DNA of 64,000 bases. Origin: Sambucus nigra (taxonomy: Eukaryota > Streptophyta > Magnoliopsida > Dipsacales > Adoxaceae). The notes beneath the pieces are model-generated. The model did not search any database, was not told where the DNA came from, and saw only the letters and a list, made by a program, of their open reading frames with translations. Of the stretch, positions 10,418 through 22,228 are shown piece by piece; position 1 is the stretch's first letter, and every line of letters begins with the position of its first letter. The stretch covers positions 527,293,755 to 527,357,754 of the forward strand of contig OX422215.1 in the NCBI GenBank assembly GCA_949130495.1, in the 5' to 3' direction. The translations under genes were made by a program, and so were the position numbers.

Positions 10418-13172
10418 TGTGACACCCCGCCAAATTAAACCTTGGGTGATCAAGCCTTATTTTAATATAAACAGGTTTCTTTAATGGTTCATTCTTAGCA
10501 TCACTGTCGAACGCCTTAAAAAATTTACTAACCACCTAAGTGAAATTAAAACGGGTGCCAAATTTTATCTTTCTTAAACAAATAAACATTCCAAACCACA
10601 CATTACCAAAACTAGATATGAATACGCAGTATGCAAAAGTAATCTGAAAGCAGTTAGAGTCTTGCCGTAAACCACGGCCCAAAAAGACAACTACAAATCC
10701 ATAACTAGAATAAACTGTAATAGTAAAGGTGGAACGACATGTTCCAACTAGGAATAATATAACTGAGATCCTGTACTAGAACTGAAAAAGAGGAAGCGTC
10801 TAAACAATCCCTGGAACTTCCACACTGGCTGCAGCTCCCAAATCTCTGACATGAAATCAAGCTGGGTGTCCCTGTGGCTGGGCACCTAAAAGGTTTTTAA
10901 AATTTTACATAGCAAGAGATAGTACTCAAAACATTTGAAAATATTTTGCAAGCAGTTATCACAATTAAGTTATTGATTACACATATTAAGGTTTTGCACA
11001 CTCCCTTGAACTTCTTCACCGCTCTTACGTAGTACGTAACTATCGAGGATACTTAGCCTACCTAGTTATACTCCCCATAGCCACAATTAACTCATTTTCC
11101 ATTCGTTGTCCTTATTCTTGTAATAATTTCATCATGCTATAAATTATTACTAAAACAGTCACATATCATTTCATTGACTATTATTCTCAATTTGTAGATT
11201 ATGTACATAGAAAGATTTTATCCCACAACAATGTAATTAATATTAGTTACCTCTAATATATCCTTTTTATTACACACAAAGAACCCTTGGCTCGGAATAA
11301 TTCATCGACTCCAAGTGAAAGTTAATTCGGAATGATCCATCGACCCCAACTATCTACAAATATAAATATATACACATATTCTGGTTCGGGACTCTTTCAT
11401 CGCGGCACCAGTTCAAAGTTTGGTTCGGCATTAACATCGACCCCAAATATATAATAACTTTATGTTAGTTCAGAATGTCACATCGACCCTAACATAATTA
11501 GTTTAGGTAATATTCTCTTAACCCAAACCTATTTATATAGATATAGTAGGTACACACTCGACCTAATAAATCATATCCGTACGTAATATATTTTACTTAT
11601 ATTCTCCGTACTTATCAATTACAATTTCTCTCACTATTGTATTTATTTGAGTATTCGCGTAACTCTAAGGGCCCTAGTTACCCCTCCCTTAATTCAGTAG
11701 TTAAATTAATTTTAACCTACTGGTATTTTCTTTCCGGAATTAAGTCTCACTCTTTCCGTAATTAAATTAACCATCTCAACCCACGGCTAAGTCAATCGTT
11801 CTTTCGTCATTCTATTTCTCCAGCATTCCTACTCAATCATTAGTGGAGGAACCTAATGGTACACCTACCGGTAATTTCAAAGTCCCCTCATAGGAAAAAT
11901 ATCATTTCTAAGGTTCCCATTAAGCAATGACAATTAAAGAAATTTATACACAAATTATCTATAGTTCAGACAGGGTAGATCGATCGAAGGAAAATGGTCG
12001 ATCGATCGACATTCAAGGGTCGATTGATCGATCAAGCAGTGACAGACCCAGTTCATCTTCTTCCTACGGGTTTCACCATTTTTACATCTCTAACTTTCAT
12101 GATAAGCCATCATACTCACAACCAACAATTTCTAATCATTCCTACTTATTCTGGGATGATTACTAACGATTTAAAACAACAAAATCATTATAAATCTTGG
12201 CCAAATTCACTGAAAATCTCTCTAATATTCAAGAACCCTAAAAATGCATTCTTTATATTTTTCATCCAAATTCCAGATTTTTTTATGAATTTCTCATCAA
12301 GCTTTCTATGATATAAACATACTTTGTAGTTTAAAAACGTTCTACATGCAAATCCTTATCAATCATGGATTATTATCAATTGTTTGTTCCCAAGAATATC
12401 ATAAAATCATGTTCTTCCTAAAGCTTAATCATGGGTATTATAACTCAATTATTTTGCAAATAACCACTTGCTTTATGATCTGTAGGGCCTGATTTCGTGG
12501 TTGTTGATGATGATTGATGATATTGATACTTCAATCCTCCCTCCCAACAATCTTTGTGATGAAATCTTCCTAAGATGATCCCTCCTTCCTTCTTTTGCCT
12601 TAGGAATTTGCCTCTCTCTCTCTTCTCTAATGGCTATGGTGTAACTCTAATTGCCTAACCCTAGCCACGACTCTTATAATCAGATTTAGGGCTTCAAAAT
12701 TCGTAGGTCTTGTTTCCCATAATTGTAAAGAGACCAAAATGCCCCCGAATGATCCCGGTTTAGCCCGAAAATGACCCGACACTCAACTAGTACCCCCGGG
12801 TACACTATTTTGACTAATTCGACCCTTTCGGAATCAACCGTGGACTCTAAATTATCATTTGAGTCTCGTAAATATTTTTCTACTCTCGTCCTTAATTTTA
12901 TCGAGATACTTCCGGTACGTCCATATAGTCACTAGACCGTACATATCAACATTGAAAATTTCTACTCACCTTTAGTAAATTTTCTATAAAACATATTCAT
13001 CTTTATTAACATAATATCTATTTAAATTACTCTACTCACGTAATTTAAATAAAACGTATTTAATCACATTAAATTACTCTACTCACGTAATTTAAATAAA
13101 ACGTATTTAATTAAAGCATTAAATTACTCTACTCACGTAATTTAAAATTTAGCAGAATTACGGGGTATTACA
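10418..13172 (-). repeat. Tek-A: solo Tekay-like LTR inside the Tek-B left LTR
   Basis: It starts TGTGACACCCCGCC and ends CGGGGTATTACA, 2755 bp, with a perfect 5-bp target duplication TCTGG at 10413-10417 and 13173-13177. On removing it, the Tek-B LTR on either side lines up without a gap with 44736-47686. No internal region is present, so this is a solo LTR left after recombination between the two LTRs of an element. It has its own degraded 44-bp repeats (11280-11480) and a CGATCGAT cluster (11978-12040). Two overlapping plus-strand ORFs at 11927-12311 look fortuitous. Confidence 0.92.
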
Positions 13173-15706
13173 TCTGGCATCCCGGTGGCTGGACACCTAA
13201 AAGGGTTTTGAAAATATTTTGATAGCAAGAGTTAGTACTCAAAGAATTTTGAAAATATTTAGCAAGTGATTATCACAGTAAAATGATTTATTAATTACAC
13301 ATGTTAAGATTTGCGTACACTCTCTTGAGTTACCTCATCCCTCATCTATAGTGCACGCCTAACGTCCCATAATTAGCCCACCTAGTTGTACTAATCAAGC
13401 TAATTGGACTCATGTATTAAGCTGAACTTATCTATGCAACTAAGTTCCCATACCGCTCATATAGTATGTAATAATAGCCATGACTCATGATTTATATACT
13501 TAGATAACAGTTCATGCTTTGTTATCTTTAACCGATTCATAATTAAGTTTTCCTACTTAATTTGCTATTAGATGTATTCAGGACATCTCATTATCTACCA
13601 ACTCGCATCAGTAGATTATTAATACAGTATACATTCCACATACAATATATACTCATAAATTTATTCATTACTAATATGTCCTCTTATCACACATCAAGGA
13701 ATCTTGGTTCGGAATGGTCCATCGACACCAAGTAAGAGTTTGGTTCGGAATGTCACCTCGACCCCAAGATCATTTCAGCTGGTGGTTCAAAAAATCACCT
13801 CGACCCCACTAATGAAATTTTGTACATAGATTGGTTAGGATCTCTTCGTCACGACCCCAACTTAATATTTTTATATATTAGTTCGGAATCCTACCTCGAC
13901 CCTAATATAGGCAATTATAATTTAGGTATTCTCTCCACCTAAGTATCTATATATTTCAGTAGATATACACACAACCTAATAATAGTGCTTGTACGTAATA
14001 TCTTCTCTTTAATATACACAGTACTTATTAATTTAAAAATTATCTCACTATCGTATTTTAATTGAGTATTCACACAACTCTAAGGGACCTAGTTACCCTT
14101 CTATTAATTTCAATAGTTAAGCTATATCTAACCTACTGATATACTCCTTGGAATGAACTTTACTCTCTCTGTAACTCAAATCCCAAATTTCCAATGCACT
14201 ACTCTATCGGTTTACCCTCATCCGTCCCTCGCTTCAAATCTTGCACCCAATGATTATAACAAACTCCAACTATACACCTATTGGAACTCTCTAAGTCCCT
14301 ACATAGGTAAAATATCATCACTAAGGTTACCTTCAAGCGTCGTAATTGAATTAAACTCAACCAACACAAGAACCCAAAATCAGCAACGGTCGATCGATCG
14401 ACCTTCAGCATCGATCAATCGACTCCATTGATTGATCGACATTCAAGAGTTGATCAATCGATTGAGCAGTGACTGACATAGTTCTTTTTCTTCTTCATGC
14501 ATTTTCCACCATATTCAATTATCTAACTCCCATGATAATCCACCAAACTTGTAAATGACGATACCTAACCATTCATACATGTGCTAGGATTATTTCCAAT
14601 GAATTAAACATTATAAGTCCTTCCAATTTAGCCTACAATAATTCAAATCTTCTAAATATTCAAGAACCCTAGTATGACATGTTCTTCCCATGTTTTTAAT
14701 CATCAACCCAGATTTTAATTTTTGTTAATAATCATAATTCCTCTGATTCTCAATCCTCTATAAATATAAATCTAACTATATGTAATTTCTACCCAAACAT
14801 GCAATTAATCAATTCTTTTTCTCCAAGAATATTCATCAAAATCAATTGTTCTTAAATCCTATGCATGGATATTATAACTCAAAATAATCTGCAAAGAACC
14901 ATTTGCCTTATTCAGAGATTATCTGATTTTGCGATTGTTGTTGGTGATTGATTGTCTTTCTCCTCCAATTTTCCTTCCCAACTAATTTTTGGTGCAAGAA
15001 CCCTTATAATCCTTCACCAATTTTTCCTTAGGCTTTGAGAATAATCTATCTTCTCTCTCTAATGGCTTTTGTGTGTTTTTATCTCCTCTAGCCCTAGCCT
15101 CCAACTCTTTTAATCTGATTAAGATTTTGTAAATTCGTTTGTCTCCTCACCCCCATATGGCAAAAGACTAAAACGCTCCCATACGCTCCCGAATTAGCTT
15201 AAAAATTCTCGGTACCCGACTAGTACCCTCGGGTATACTATTTTTACTAATTGGACCCTTTCGGAATCATCTGTGACCTCTAAATTATCATTTGAGTCAC
15301 TTAAAAATAATTTCCTATATCATCATCAATTTAGTCTACACGCGACACTTTGTTGAGATATAATTAAGTACGTCCATATCACTCGCTATGTCGTACAAAT
15401 TAACTATCAACATTTACTATTCACACTTAGTAAATTTGAATCATAATATTAATTAGTATATATCTCTCGATTAATATTTATTAATCACAATTACTATTTA
15501 ATCCCTTAAGAATCATAATTATTATTAAATCGCATTAAATTACTTTACTTGCGTAATTTAAATATAAAATCACATTAAATTATTCCACTCATGTAATTTA
15601 AATTGGAATGTATTTTTTATATAATTACTCCATCAATTAAATTCTAAATATGCAGAAATACGAGGTATTACATACTTCCCCTTACAATGGAATTTTATCA
15701 TCAAAA

Positions 15707-16750
15707 TTAGGATATACCTGCGTTGAATAACTCTGGATACTGCTCTCGCATATCCTCCTCCTGCTCCCATGTCGACTCGCCAACATTGTGGTGTCCCCAC
15801 TGCACTTGCACTAATGGTACAACCTTAGATCGAAGCTTACGCTCATTATGATCCAGAATAGCCACGGGTCTCTCCTCATACGAGACATGTGGGTGAAACT
15901 CAATCTCCTTAAGTTGAACGTGCCCGAAGGCTTTCTCGCTACTCCTATATTTGTTTAGTGATGCCATATGGAACACGTCGTGTATCCGGTGAAGATGCTC
16001 TGGGAGTCCAAATATGTATGCTACGAGTCCCACCCTCTCAATAATAGGGAACAGTCCCATAAATATCTACGCTAACTTCCCCTTCTTGCTGAACCTCATA
16101 ATCCCCTTCATAGGATATACTCGAATCAACACCCGGCCACCCACCTCTAGCTCCACGTGTCTCCTACCAGCGTCAGCATAACTCTTCTGCCTATCCTGAG
16201 CTATTAGAATACATCCTCGAATCAACTCTATCTTGGCAGACGTCTCCCATATCATCTCCAACCCCAATAGCTTATTGTCCCCTACCTCTAGCCAACAGGA
16301 AGGCGAACAATAAGGCCTCCCTTAAAGTGCCTGGAATGGAGCCATACCGATAGTGAATTGGTAAGAGTTGATATACGCAAACTCTACCGATGGAAGATAT
16401 TTCTCCCATCCTCCCCCGAAGTCTAGGATACACATCCTCAACATATCCTCAAGCATATGATTTACCTTCTCAGTCTGGCCATCTGTCTGCGAGCGATACG
16501 CCGTACTCAATCGCAAATCTGTGCCCAGGGCCTCTTGAAAACTCTGCTAGAAATGCGACACAAATATTTTGTCTTTGTTCGACACAAAATTAATAGGAAC
16601 CCCATGCAGCTTCATGATATCTTAAATTAATAACTGTGCGTACTGCATCGTATCAAAATCCGTACGAACCGGTAATAAATAAGCTACTTTGGTCAACTAA
16701 TCCACTATCACCCATATGGAATCGTGACCTCTCTGCGATGTTGGTAGCTC
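15707..16750 (-). pseudogene. Tek-B integrase core, C-terminal region and chromodomain-like tail
   Basis: Read on the minus strand, the integrase core shows MDFINELP (first Asp, about 16750) and FVSNKDKIF at about 16575. In the latter the usual catalytic Asp after VS is Asn (codon 16577-16579). LSTAYRSQTDGQTEKVNH follows, with the catalytic Glu present. The C-terminal part has RRHVELEVGGRVLIRV, then VGLVAYIFGLPEHLHRIHDVF. The last 70 residues (VQVQWGHHNVGESTWEQE, EDMREQYPELF) resemble the chromodomain-like tail of Tekay/Del chromoviruses, thought to steer integration to heterochromatin. Two stops and a short gap near 16060 break the frame. Confidence 0.85.
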
Positions 16751-18540
16751 ATTAATAAAGTCCATTGAAATGATCTCCCATTTCCACATGAGAATATCCA
16801 GTGGTTATATCATCCTTGAAGGTCTCTGATGGTCAACTTTCACAAGCTGACACATAACACACTTCGAGATAAACTCTAATATGTCTCGCTTCATACCCGA
16901 CCACCAATACTGTCATCACATATCCTCATACATCTTATACCCTCCAGGATGTACCAAAAACTTCGACTCGTGTGACTCCATCATGACTGCATGACTCAAA
17001 TATTCATCCTCATGTACTACTAATCTCCCATTAAACCGTAGTCCACCCTCGGAGCTGATGGAGTAGGAATCTACCCCCTCGACTAGTAATTATCGTACTT
17101 TCCCCTGACAAAACGGGTCCTCTGCCTGTTCCCTCACCACCCGCATAACAATCTTTGGAGTGATAGCTAAAACTGCCATGTATTCTCTCTCTACCTCATC
17201 CTCATGTCAAAGTTTTCTCCACTTCACCTTCCAAACCTCTTCCAACTCACCAGTAGGTCTTCCGCTCAAAGCGTCTGCCACCACGTTAGCCTTGCCAGGA
17301 TGATAATGTATATCAAACTGGTAATCCTTCACGAATTTAAGCCATTGCCTCTGCATCATGTTCAAATCCTTATGTGTAAAGAGATACTGAAGGAACTTAT
17401 GATTCATGAATAAAGTGAACTGCTCCTCGAGAAGATAATGTCTTCATATCCTCAAAGCAAATACGATCTCTGCCAACTCGAGGTCGTGGTTGGGGTAATT
17501 CTTCTCATGTGGATTTAGCTTTAGATAAGAATAATCTATTACCCTTTCCTCCTGCTGTAACACACCCCCAAGTCCCTCCAAGGATGCCTCAGTATAGACC
17601 CGGTACTCTAATTCACTCCTAGGCAGTGTAAGTACGGGTGATGATGTCAACTTGTCCTTTAGCTCATCAAATGCTAACTGATAGTAGTCGCTCCACACAA
17701 ATTTTACTCCCTTTTGAGTCAAGTTCATCAAAGGACCAATAATCTTTGAGAACCCCTTGATGAAGTGAAGATAGTAACCGACAACCCCAAAAAGCTCTGA
17801 ATCTCTATCGGTGTCGTGGGTTGTCCCCTCTCCCTTACCGCTGATACCTTACTCAGATCTATAACAATGCCTCTTTCGGACACAATATGGCCAAGAAACC
17901 AAACTTCCTAAAGCTAAAATCCACACTTCTCGAATTTGGTGTACAACTGATGGTACTGTAGCGTCTAAAGAACCATACATAAACGCTCGGTGTGCTCCTC
18001 CTCAGTGCGAGAGTAAACCAAAATATCGTCGATGAATACGGTCATAAAATGGTCTAAACACTCCTTAAATACCATGTTCATGAGGTCCATAAACACTTCA
18101 GGCACATTAGTGAGCCTAAACGACATCACTCTAAACTTGTATGACCCGTGCCACGATAAGAAAGAGGATTAGGTACATCCTCATCTCGAATGCGCAACTG
18201 ATGGTAACCTGACCTCAAATCGATCTTTGAGAAGTATGCAACCCCTCCCAACTGATAAAAAAAGTCATCAATCCTAGGTAACGGATACTTATTACGTATC
18301 ATCACCTTGTTCATCTTCCTATAGTCTACACACAAACGAAATGAACCATCCCTTTTCTTCACAAATAACATCGGCGCACACCATGGCGATGTACTTCGCT
18401 GAATGAAACCCTGTCCCAAGAGATGATGAATCTTCTATATCAACTCTTGCATTTTTGAAGGGGCCATGCGATACGGTGCTCTGGAAATCGGTCTCATCCC
18501 CGGTGCTATGTCGATAAATAACTCAATCTCCCTGCTGGAT
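16751..18540 (-). pseudogene. Tek-B reverse transcriptase, RNase H and integrase zinc finger
   Basis: Read from the high end, the reverse transcriptase contains [39 protein letters not shown] and the catalytic FIDD motif (about 18030). RNase H has [18 protein letters not shown] and [17 protein letters not shown]: the catalytic Asp of the usual YTDAS is Glu here (17588-17590). The block ending [19 protein letters not shown] and a KFVKDYQFDIHYHPGKANVVADALS block (quoted as KFVKDYQFDIHYHP and GKANVVADALS) complete it near 17250. Remains of the integrase zinc finger (C-V-M-C) lie at about 16850. Stops and frameshifts separate most blocks. Confidence 0.85.
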
Positions 18541-19110
18541 GGTAACCCTGGTATCTCCTAAAAGACATCCTCGAAATCCCTCAAGACTTGGATTGAGTCC
18601 AGAGAAACCACCACCTCTTGTGATATCTCCTCCTCAATATAATATAAGTGAGTGTGCGATCCTCCCTCGAAAAGAGGCATCGCTAGTAGGAACATCTCCT
18701 GTCCCGAAATGGCAAAAACCATCGTCCTCTCATAATAATCTACCATCGCCCTATAACCTGCCAACTAATTCATGCCTAGGATGACATCATAACCCTCCAT
18801 ATCTAACTCTAGAAGGTTTACTTCTAGACTCAAACTCCCAATCATAATGTCCACACCCCTACAGATCGAGTGGATACGGGACCCACTACCCATTGATGAC
18901 TCAATACACATAAGATAAGTGTCAACTGTCTCTAAAAGATTGGATGTTTGTGCAAATCTAATGACAATAAATGAATGTGTCTCACCTGTGTCAAACAGAA
19001 TACTACCCTCATTCCCATGGATAGGAAATGTGCCCGTGACTACCCACGGTGCCGGAGGTGCTGGCTGAAAAGGCATGTACCGAATGTTATACATATGCCC
19101 ATAGTGCATT
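18541..19110 (-). pseudogene. Tek-B aspartic protease
   Basis: Minus-strand sequence starting near 19109 gives VVTGTFPIHGNEGSILFDTG and then ETHSFIVI. The Asp-Thr-Gly active site is intact, in the place where chromoviruses have a D-S-G-A-T-H-S-F type motif. A TAG at about 18764 splits the domain; it resumes with AGYRAMVDYYERTMVF and continues to about 18558. In the family it cleaves the Gag-Pol polyprotein in the particle. Confidence 0.8.
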
Positions 19111-19592
19111 TGTCCCGGCTGCTACTATGGGGCATGTGATGGGGCTGAGGCTAACGAAACCTGCTGCCCCTGTTAGGCACCCTACTATTGTGCCCTGTCT
19201 CCCTGCGGATAAGTCCTACTCTTGTGAGCCTTCTGGCCACATGTGAAACACTACCCCTCGAACTGTCTCTATCCTTGGCCCTACTGGCCTTGGCGGCCTT
19301 GGCCCTGTTGGCCTCCCCCTTGGTTCCCTTAGCCTTGAGGGACTTGAGGAACTTGCTACTGGGAACCTTATTATCCCCTCCTATCAGATCGATGTCTCTC
19401 ATACATTGATCTCTTGGACAAGTTCCCCTGCTAAGAATCCTGTCCCTGTTGACCTAATGTCTACTACTGCAGTGTGCTACTATCACTACGCCAATTTGCC
19501 TTGCTCGGCTGGCTAGGCTCACCCCTCTTACTTCCCTTCACATGGAAGTTATGATCTTGACAGTGCACTAGTGCGGCAATGACGACGTCTGT
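19111..19592 (-). pseudogene. gag: Tek-B gag, C-terminal part with zinc knuckle
   Basis: Continues gag from 43823 after the Tat-1 insertion, in the same reading phase, beginning VVIAALVHCQDHNFHVKG. The knuckle near 19205-19255 reads CFTCGQKAHKSRTYPQ, where the last Cys of C-X2-C-X4-H-X4-C is Tyr. The Ala/Lys/Arg-rich linker before it (about 19270-19340) is low complexity. Several stops are present. Confidence 0.75.
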
Positions 19593-20155
19593 TGTTGACG
19601 TACAAAACTAGATTTGATCTCATTATTTAATCACAGATAAAAATGAAAATATAAGACAAATGATTTTTAAAGTGGTTCATCCTTGTAAGAATGGCCTACG
19701 TCCACTGTATTTATTATTGCTGACTGTTTACATAATTCTCGATAAAGGATTTAGCAAGAAATTATGAGTCCCCTGCTAATGAGGAGGTTACAATGTATTT
19801 ATAGCCCTGAGGCTGTACAAATCAAAGGACAATGCGCTGTTACCCAGTAGACATGTACGTTTGTACTATATTAATGAGCATTTAATACGTAATTATATCC
19901 TGGATTCTCTTGATTTGGATACGCTGTACATTTATGTAGCTCGAACCGCTTAAGCTGATCGGACCGCCTAAGCTGCTCGACAAGCTTTAGTTGCTCAGAG
20001 AGCTTGAGTTGCTCATCACACTTGAGTTGCTCGGTACTCATTAGTTGCTCGATGGTCTTGATTTGTTCGTTCTGGAGTATTCTCATTTATCATGTAAATT
20101 GACACGTGTCTTCATGTGATTAGTCCATGTCAGCAGACTAAATTTGGTATCAACA
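19593..20155 (-). repeat. Tat-1 left (3') LTR
   Basis: It starts TGTTGACGTAC and ends GGTATCAACA; it matches 43278-43822. The next bases, read on the minus strand, are ATTGGGGGCTTC, a good polypurine tract immediately before the 3' LTR. It contains an 18-bp tandem repeat with one unit more than the other LTR. Confidence 0.93.
19960..20070. repeat. 18-bp tandem repeat within the Tat-1 left LTR
   Basis: Units of the GCTTGAGTTGCTCGGAGA type, partly diverged, about six copies. The right LTR (about 43640-43735) lacks one 18-bp unit, the one holding CATCACACTTGAG. Because 18 is a multiple of three, the minus strand reads as repeated EQLK. This is a repeat artefact, not a protein. Confidence 0.8.
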
Positions 20156-20580
20156 GAAGCCCCCAATGTTTCACAGTTCGAGATTGAGGAAGAGTGTGGA
20201 ACATTCTTCTCGAAATATGGCGGGATTAAATAGTCATCCTGAATTTTAGGAGCGTTTTACTTGTATTTATTTCTTCTTTTGAATTCATAGAATCAGACTT
20301 TTTAAATTTTTCTAACTGCTTCGATTTTCGTGCCTTTTTTCTCCTTTTAGCTGCCGGTAGCGCAAACGTCTACCTTGGTAATCATTGCTTTTTCTATTCC
20401 CAGGGTAAAGTATTTAAACACGGCAAGAAATCCTATCGTCTTTTACTTTTCAAACCTGTGTCTTCAAACTTTTCATTTCCTCCCTATCTTGTGCGTTCGT
20501 TTCCTCCATTGTTCGTTGTCAACTGACTCAGTCTTCTCCTGTAAACTCTTCTTCGTTTTCTTTTACTTATTCTGTTCATC
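20156..20580 (+). promoter_or_regulatory. upstream region of Tat-1 accessory gene 1, with candidate TATA box at 20411-20418
   Basis: Between the 3' LTR and the first ATG of the antisense gene. TATTTAAA at 20411-20418 lies 163 bp before the ATG at 20581, followed by a C/T-rich stretch typical of a plant 5' leader. A plus-strand ORF at 20375-20800 overlaps the real gene in another frame and is disregarded. If real, this is an internal promoter firing away from the 3' LTR. Confidence 0.4.
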
Positions 20581-21237
20581 ATGGTTTACCCTGTTGAATC
20601 TCTTGACAAATTTCGTTCTGAATTTTCAATTCCTTCATGGGTCATTTTGGAGGAACTCTCTGAACCTTCTAACTATTTCTCTTTGGCTGAGGGACATTGG
20701 TTTCCAGGTCTCTTTGTGGCCGAATGTGGCTTTTCTTTTCCTCCAAACCCTTTATGTTTGGAATTCTGTCAGTATTTTGACGTTATTCCTACAAAAATAG
20801 CACTGAATACTTGGCGAATAGTTAATGGAGTCCATAGGTTAAATCAAAACCATGGAACCCGTTTAGGAATTCCAGAAATTATGTTTTTCTATAGATGGGT
20901 TGTCAGCGATACTACTTTTTATTTAAAAACTAGGTTTTTAAATAGGGCTTTAGTTGTCAATCTCCTAGATGCCAACAGGAATTACTTCGAGCATGGGGTT
21001 GTTATGAAAAATTGGCAACATGCTCCATTAATTGGAGATGATGTATATCAGGGTCCTAGGTGTCCCCCTTATGGCAATGGAATAGGTTGTTTTTATTTTT
21101 TGGAAATATTGCTTTCTTTGTGTTTGATAAAACGTCTTACTGACATTTATTTTTGTTCATTACAGTTGACATCAAATGAAAATCACTGATATACCAGTAT
21201 ATACCCTCGGCCATGCCGAGGGCCCCCTGCCTTCATC

Positions 21238-21415
21238 AAGCTCCGGATGACCCCTCAGGAGGCCGACCCTTCATCAGGCTCCGGACGACCCCTCGAGGGG
21301 CCGACCCTTCATCAGGCTCCGGATGACCCCTCGGGAGGCCAACCATTCAGCAGGCTCCGGATGACCCTTCAGGGGGCCGACCCTATGACAGGCTCCGAAC
21401 GACCCTCCGAGGGTA
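21238..21415. repeat. 38-bp tandem repeat in Tat-2 5' LTR (five units)
   Basis: Unit of the type GGCTCCGGACGACCCCTCAG followed by GAGGCCGACCCTTCATCA. The 3' LTR has about eight units (32539-32815), one of them truncated. The three-unit difference explains most of the 111-bp length difference between the LTRs. Confidence 0.9.
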
Positions 21416-21708
21416 CGACAGTACGAGGCCAGAATTAGGCCAGACTCACCACAGGAAGGAACTTTGCCCTCGGCCTCGGCTCATAAGTCGAGGGTGACAT
21501 CATCACAGCGCGTGGTTTGGGAGACGCATGGAACAGTGCATGTGAGGCTCACATGGCACATGGGAGACCGTTATAACAAAATCACACCCTCACGTGAGGG
21601 AATATTATGTCATTATTTGGCATCTACAGGTGTCAACAGGGGATTGACTAGATCACCATTCACATGCACCATGAATACTTGGGGGTACACTACACCCCCC
21701 CAAGACCT

Positions 21709-21717
21709 ATATATACT
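21709..21717 (+). promoter_or_regulatory. candidate TATA box of Tat-2 LTR
   Basis: CTATATATA at this position is repeated identically in the 3' LTR (about 33117-33125), about two thirds into the LTR, where the start of retroelement transcription would be expected. Confidence 0.5.
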
Positions 21718-22033
21718 TGTCACCTACAACCCTACAGGGCATCGATCAATTTATTGTAACCCTAGCTAAAACTCTGCTTGTACACACAGTAGAGAGAGAA
21801 AGTGAGCTTATGTGGATTGTATCCAAGGCCATTAGTGCCCATACTTAGTGGATCACATACTCACAGTGGATGTAGGCTAAATTGGCTGAACCACTATACA
21901 TCATTGTCTTATTTCCTATTATACTCATCCCCTTCTACATACTTATACACTTATACATCTCTATGGCTGCCATGACTACTACTGTTTGATCTCATTATCA
22001 CTTATCCGGTGGTGCTAAATCTCAGCATCATCA

Positions 22034-22228
22034 GTTTGGCGCCGTCTGTGGGAACAAGAAGACATCTCTTCCTTTATACAGCTTGACCTTACTGGGCACT
22101 CTGGTGGTGAACCAGTTCTCCCCCTGAGAGGAGGTGTTTCACCATTGAAAGAGACCCACTAAGGTTCTCAAGCTCACCAGTCTTTTTTCCAGTTCAGCTT
22201 TTCATAGCTCAAATACAAGGCACCTGAG
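22034..22228 (+). other. Tat-2 primer-binding site and untranslated leader
   Basis: TGGCGCCGTCTGTGGGAAC begins at 22037, four bases after the LTR. TGGCGCCG is complementary to a tRNA 3' end of CGGCGCCA (tRNA-Asp type), a common primer site in plant gypsy elements; the remaining bases fit less well. Tat-1 has the related TGGCACCGTCTGTGGGAA at the same place. The rest is a short leader up to the first plausible ATG at 22229. Confidence 0.7.

Larger units (their letters stand above)
9927..15672 (-). repeat. Tek-B left (3') LTR, interrupted by Tek-A at 10418-13172
   Basis: LTR sequence is 9927-10417 and 13178-15672. It starts TGTGACATCCATCC and ends GAGGTATTACA, matching 44736-47686 throughout. 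It holds a poly-C/AT microsatellite at about 10143-10182, degraded 44-bp repeats (about 13700-13910) and a cluster of CGATCGAT palindromes (about 14387-14470). Short ORFs at 14153-14431 come from this repeat and are not genes. The adjoining polypurine tract on the minus strand is AAGGGGAAG (about 15675-15684). Confidence 0.88.
21187..22033 (+). repeat. Tat-2 5' LTR
   Basis: It starts TGATATACCAGTATATACCC and ends CAGCATCATCA. The 7-base inverted pair CCCTCGG/CCGAGGG lies at about 21204-21222. A 38-bp tandem array with five units covers about 21238-21415. Near 21705 'ccaagacctatatatacttgt' is a good TATA candidate, with transcription expected into the CA-rich region after it. It matches 32486-33443. 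Confidence 0.95.

Noticed and set aside
19871..20086. Minus-strand ORF reading repeated EQLK
   Set aside because: It is an 18-bp tandem repeat in the Tat-1 LTR read in a frame divisible by three. The other LTR lacks a unit, and nothing suggests translation.
20375..20800. 141-residue plus-strand ORF overlapping the accessory gene start
   Set aside because: It overlaps the 20581 gene in another frame. Only the 20581 frame matches the PF04195-like proteins of Tat-2 and Tat-3.
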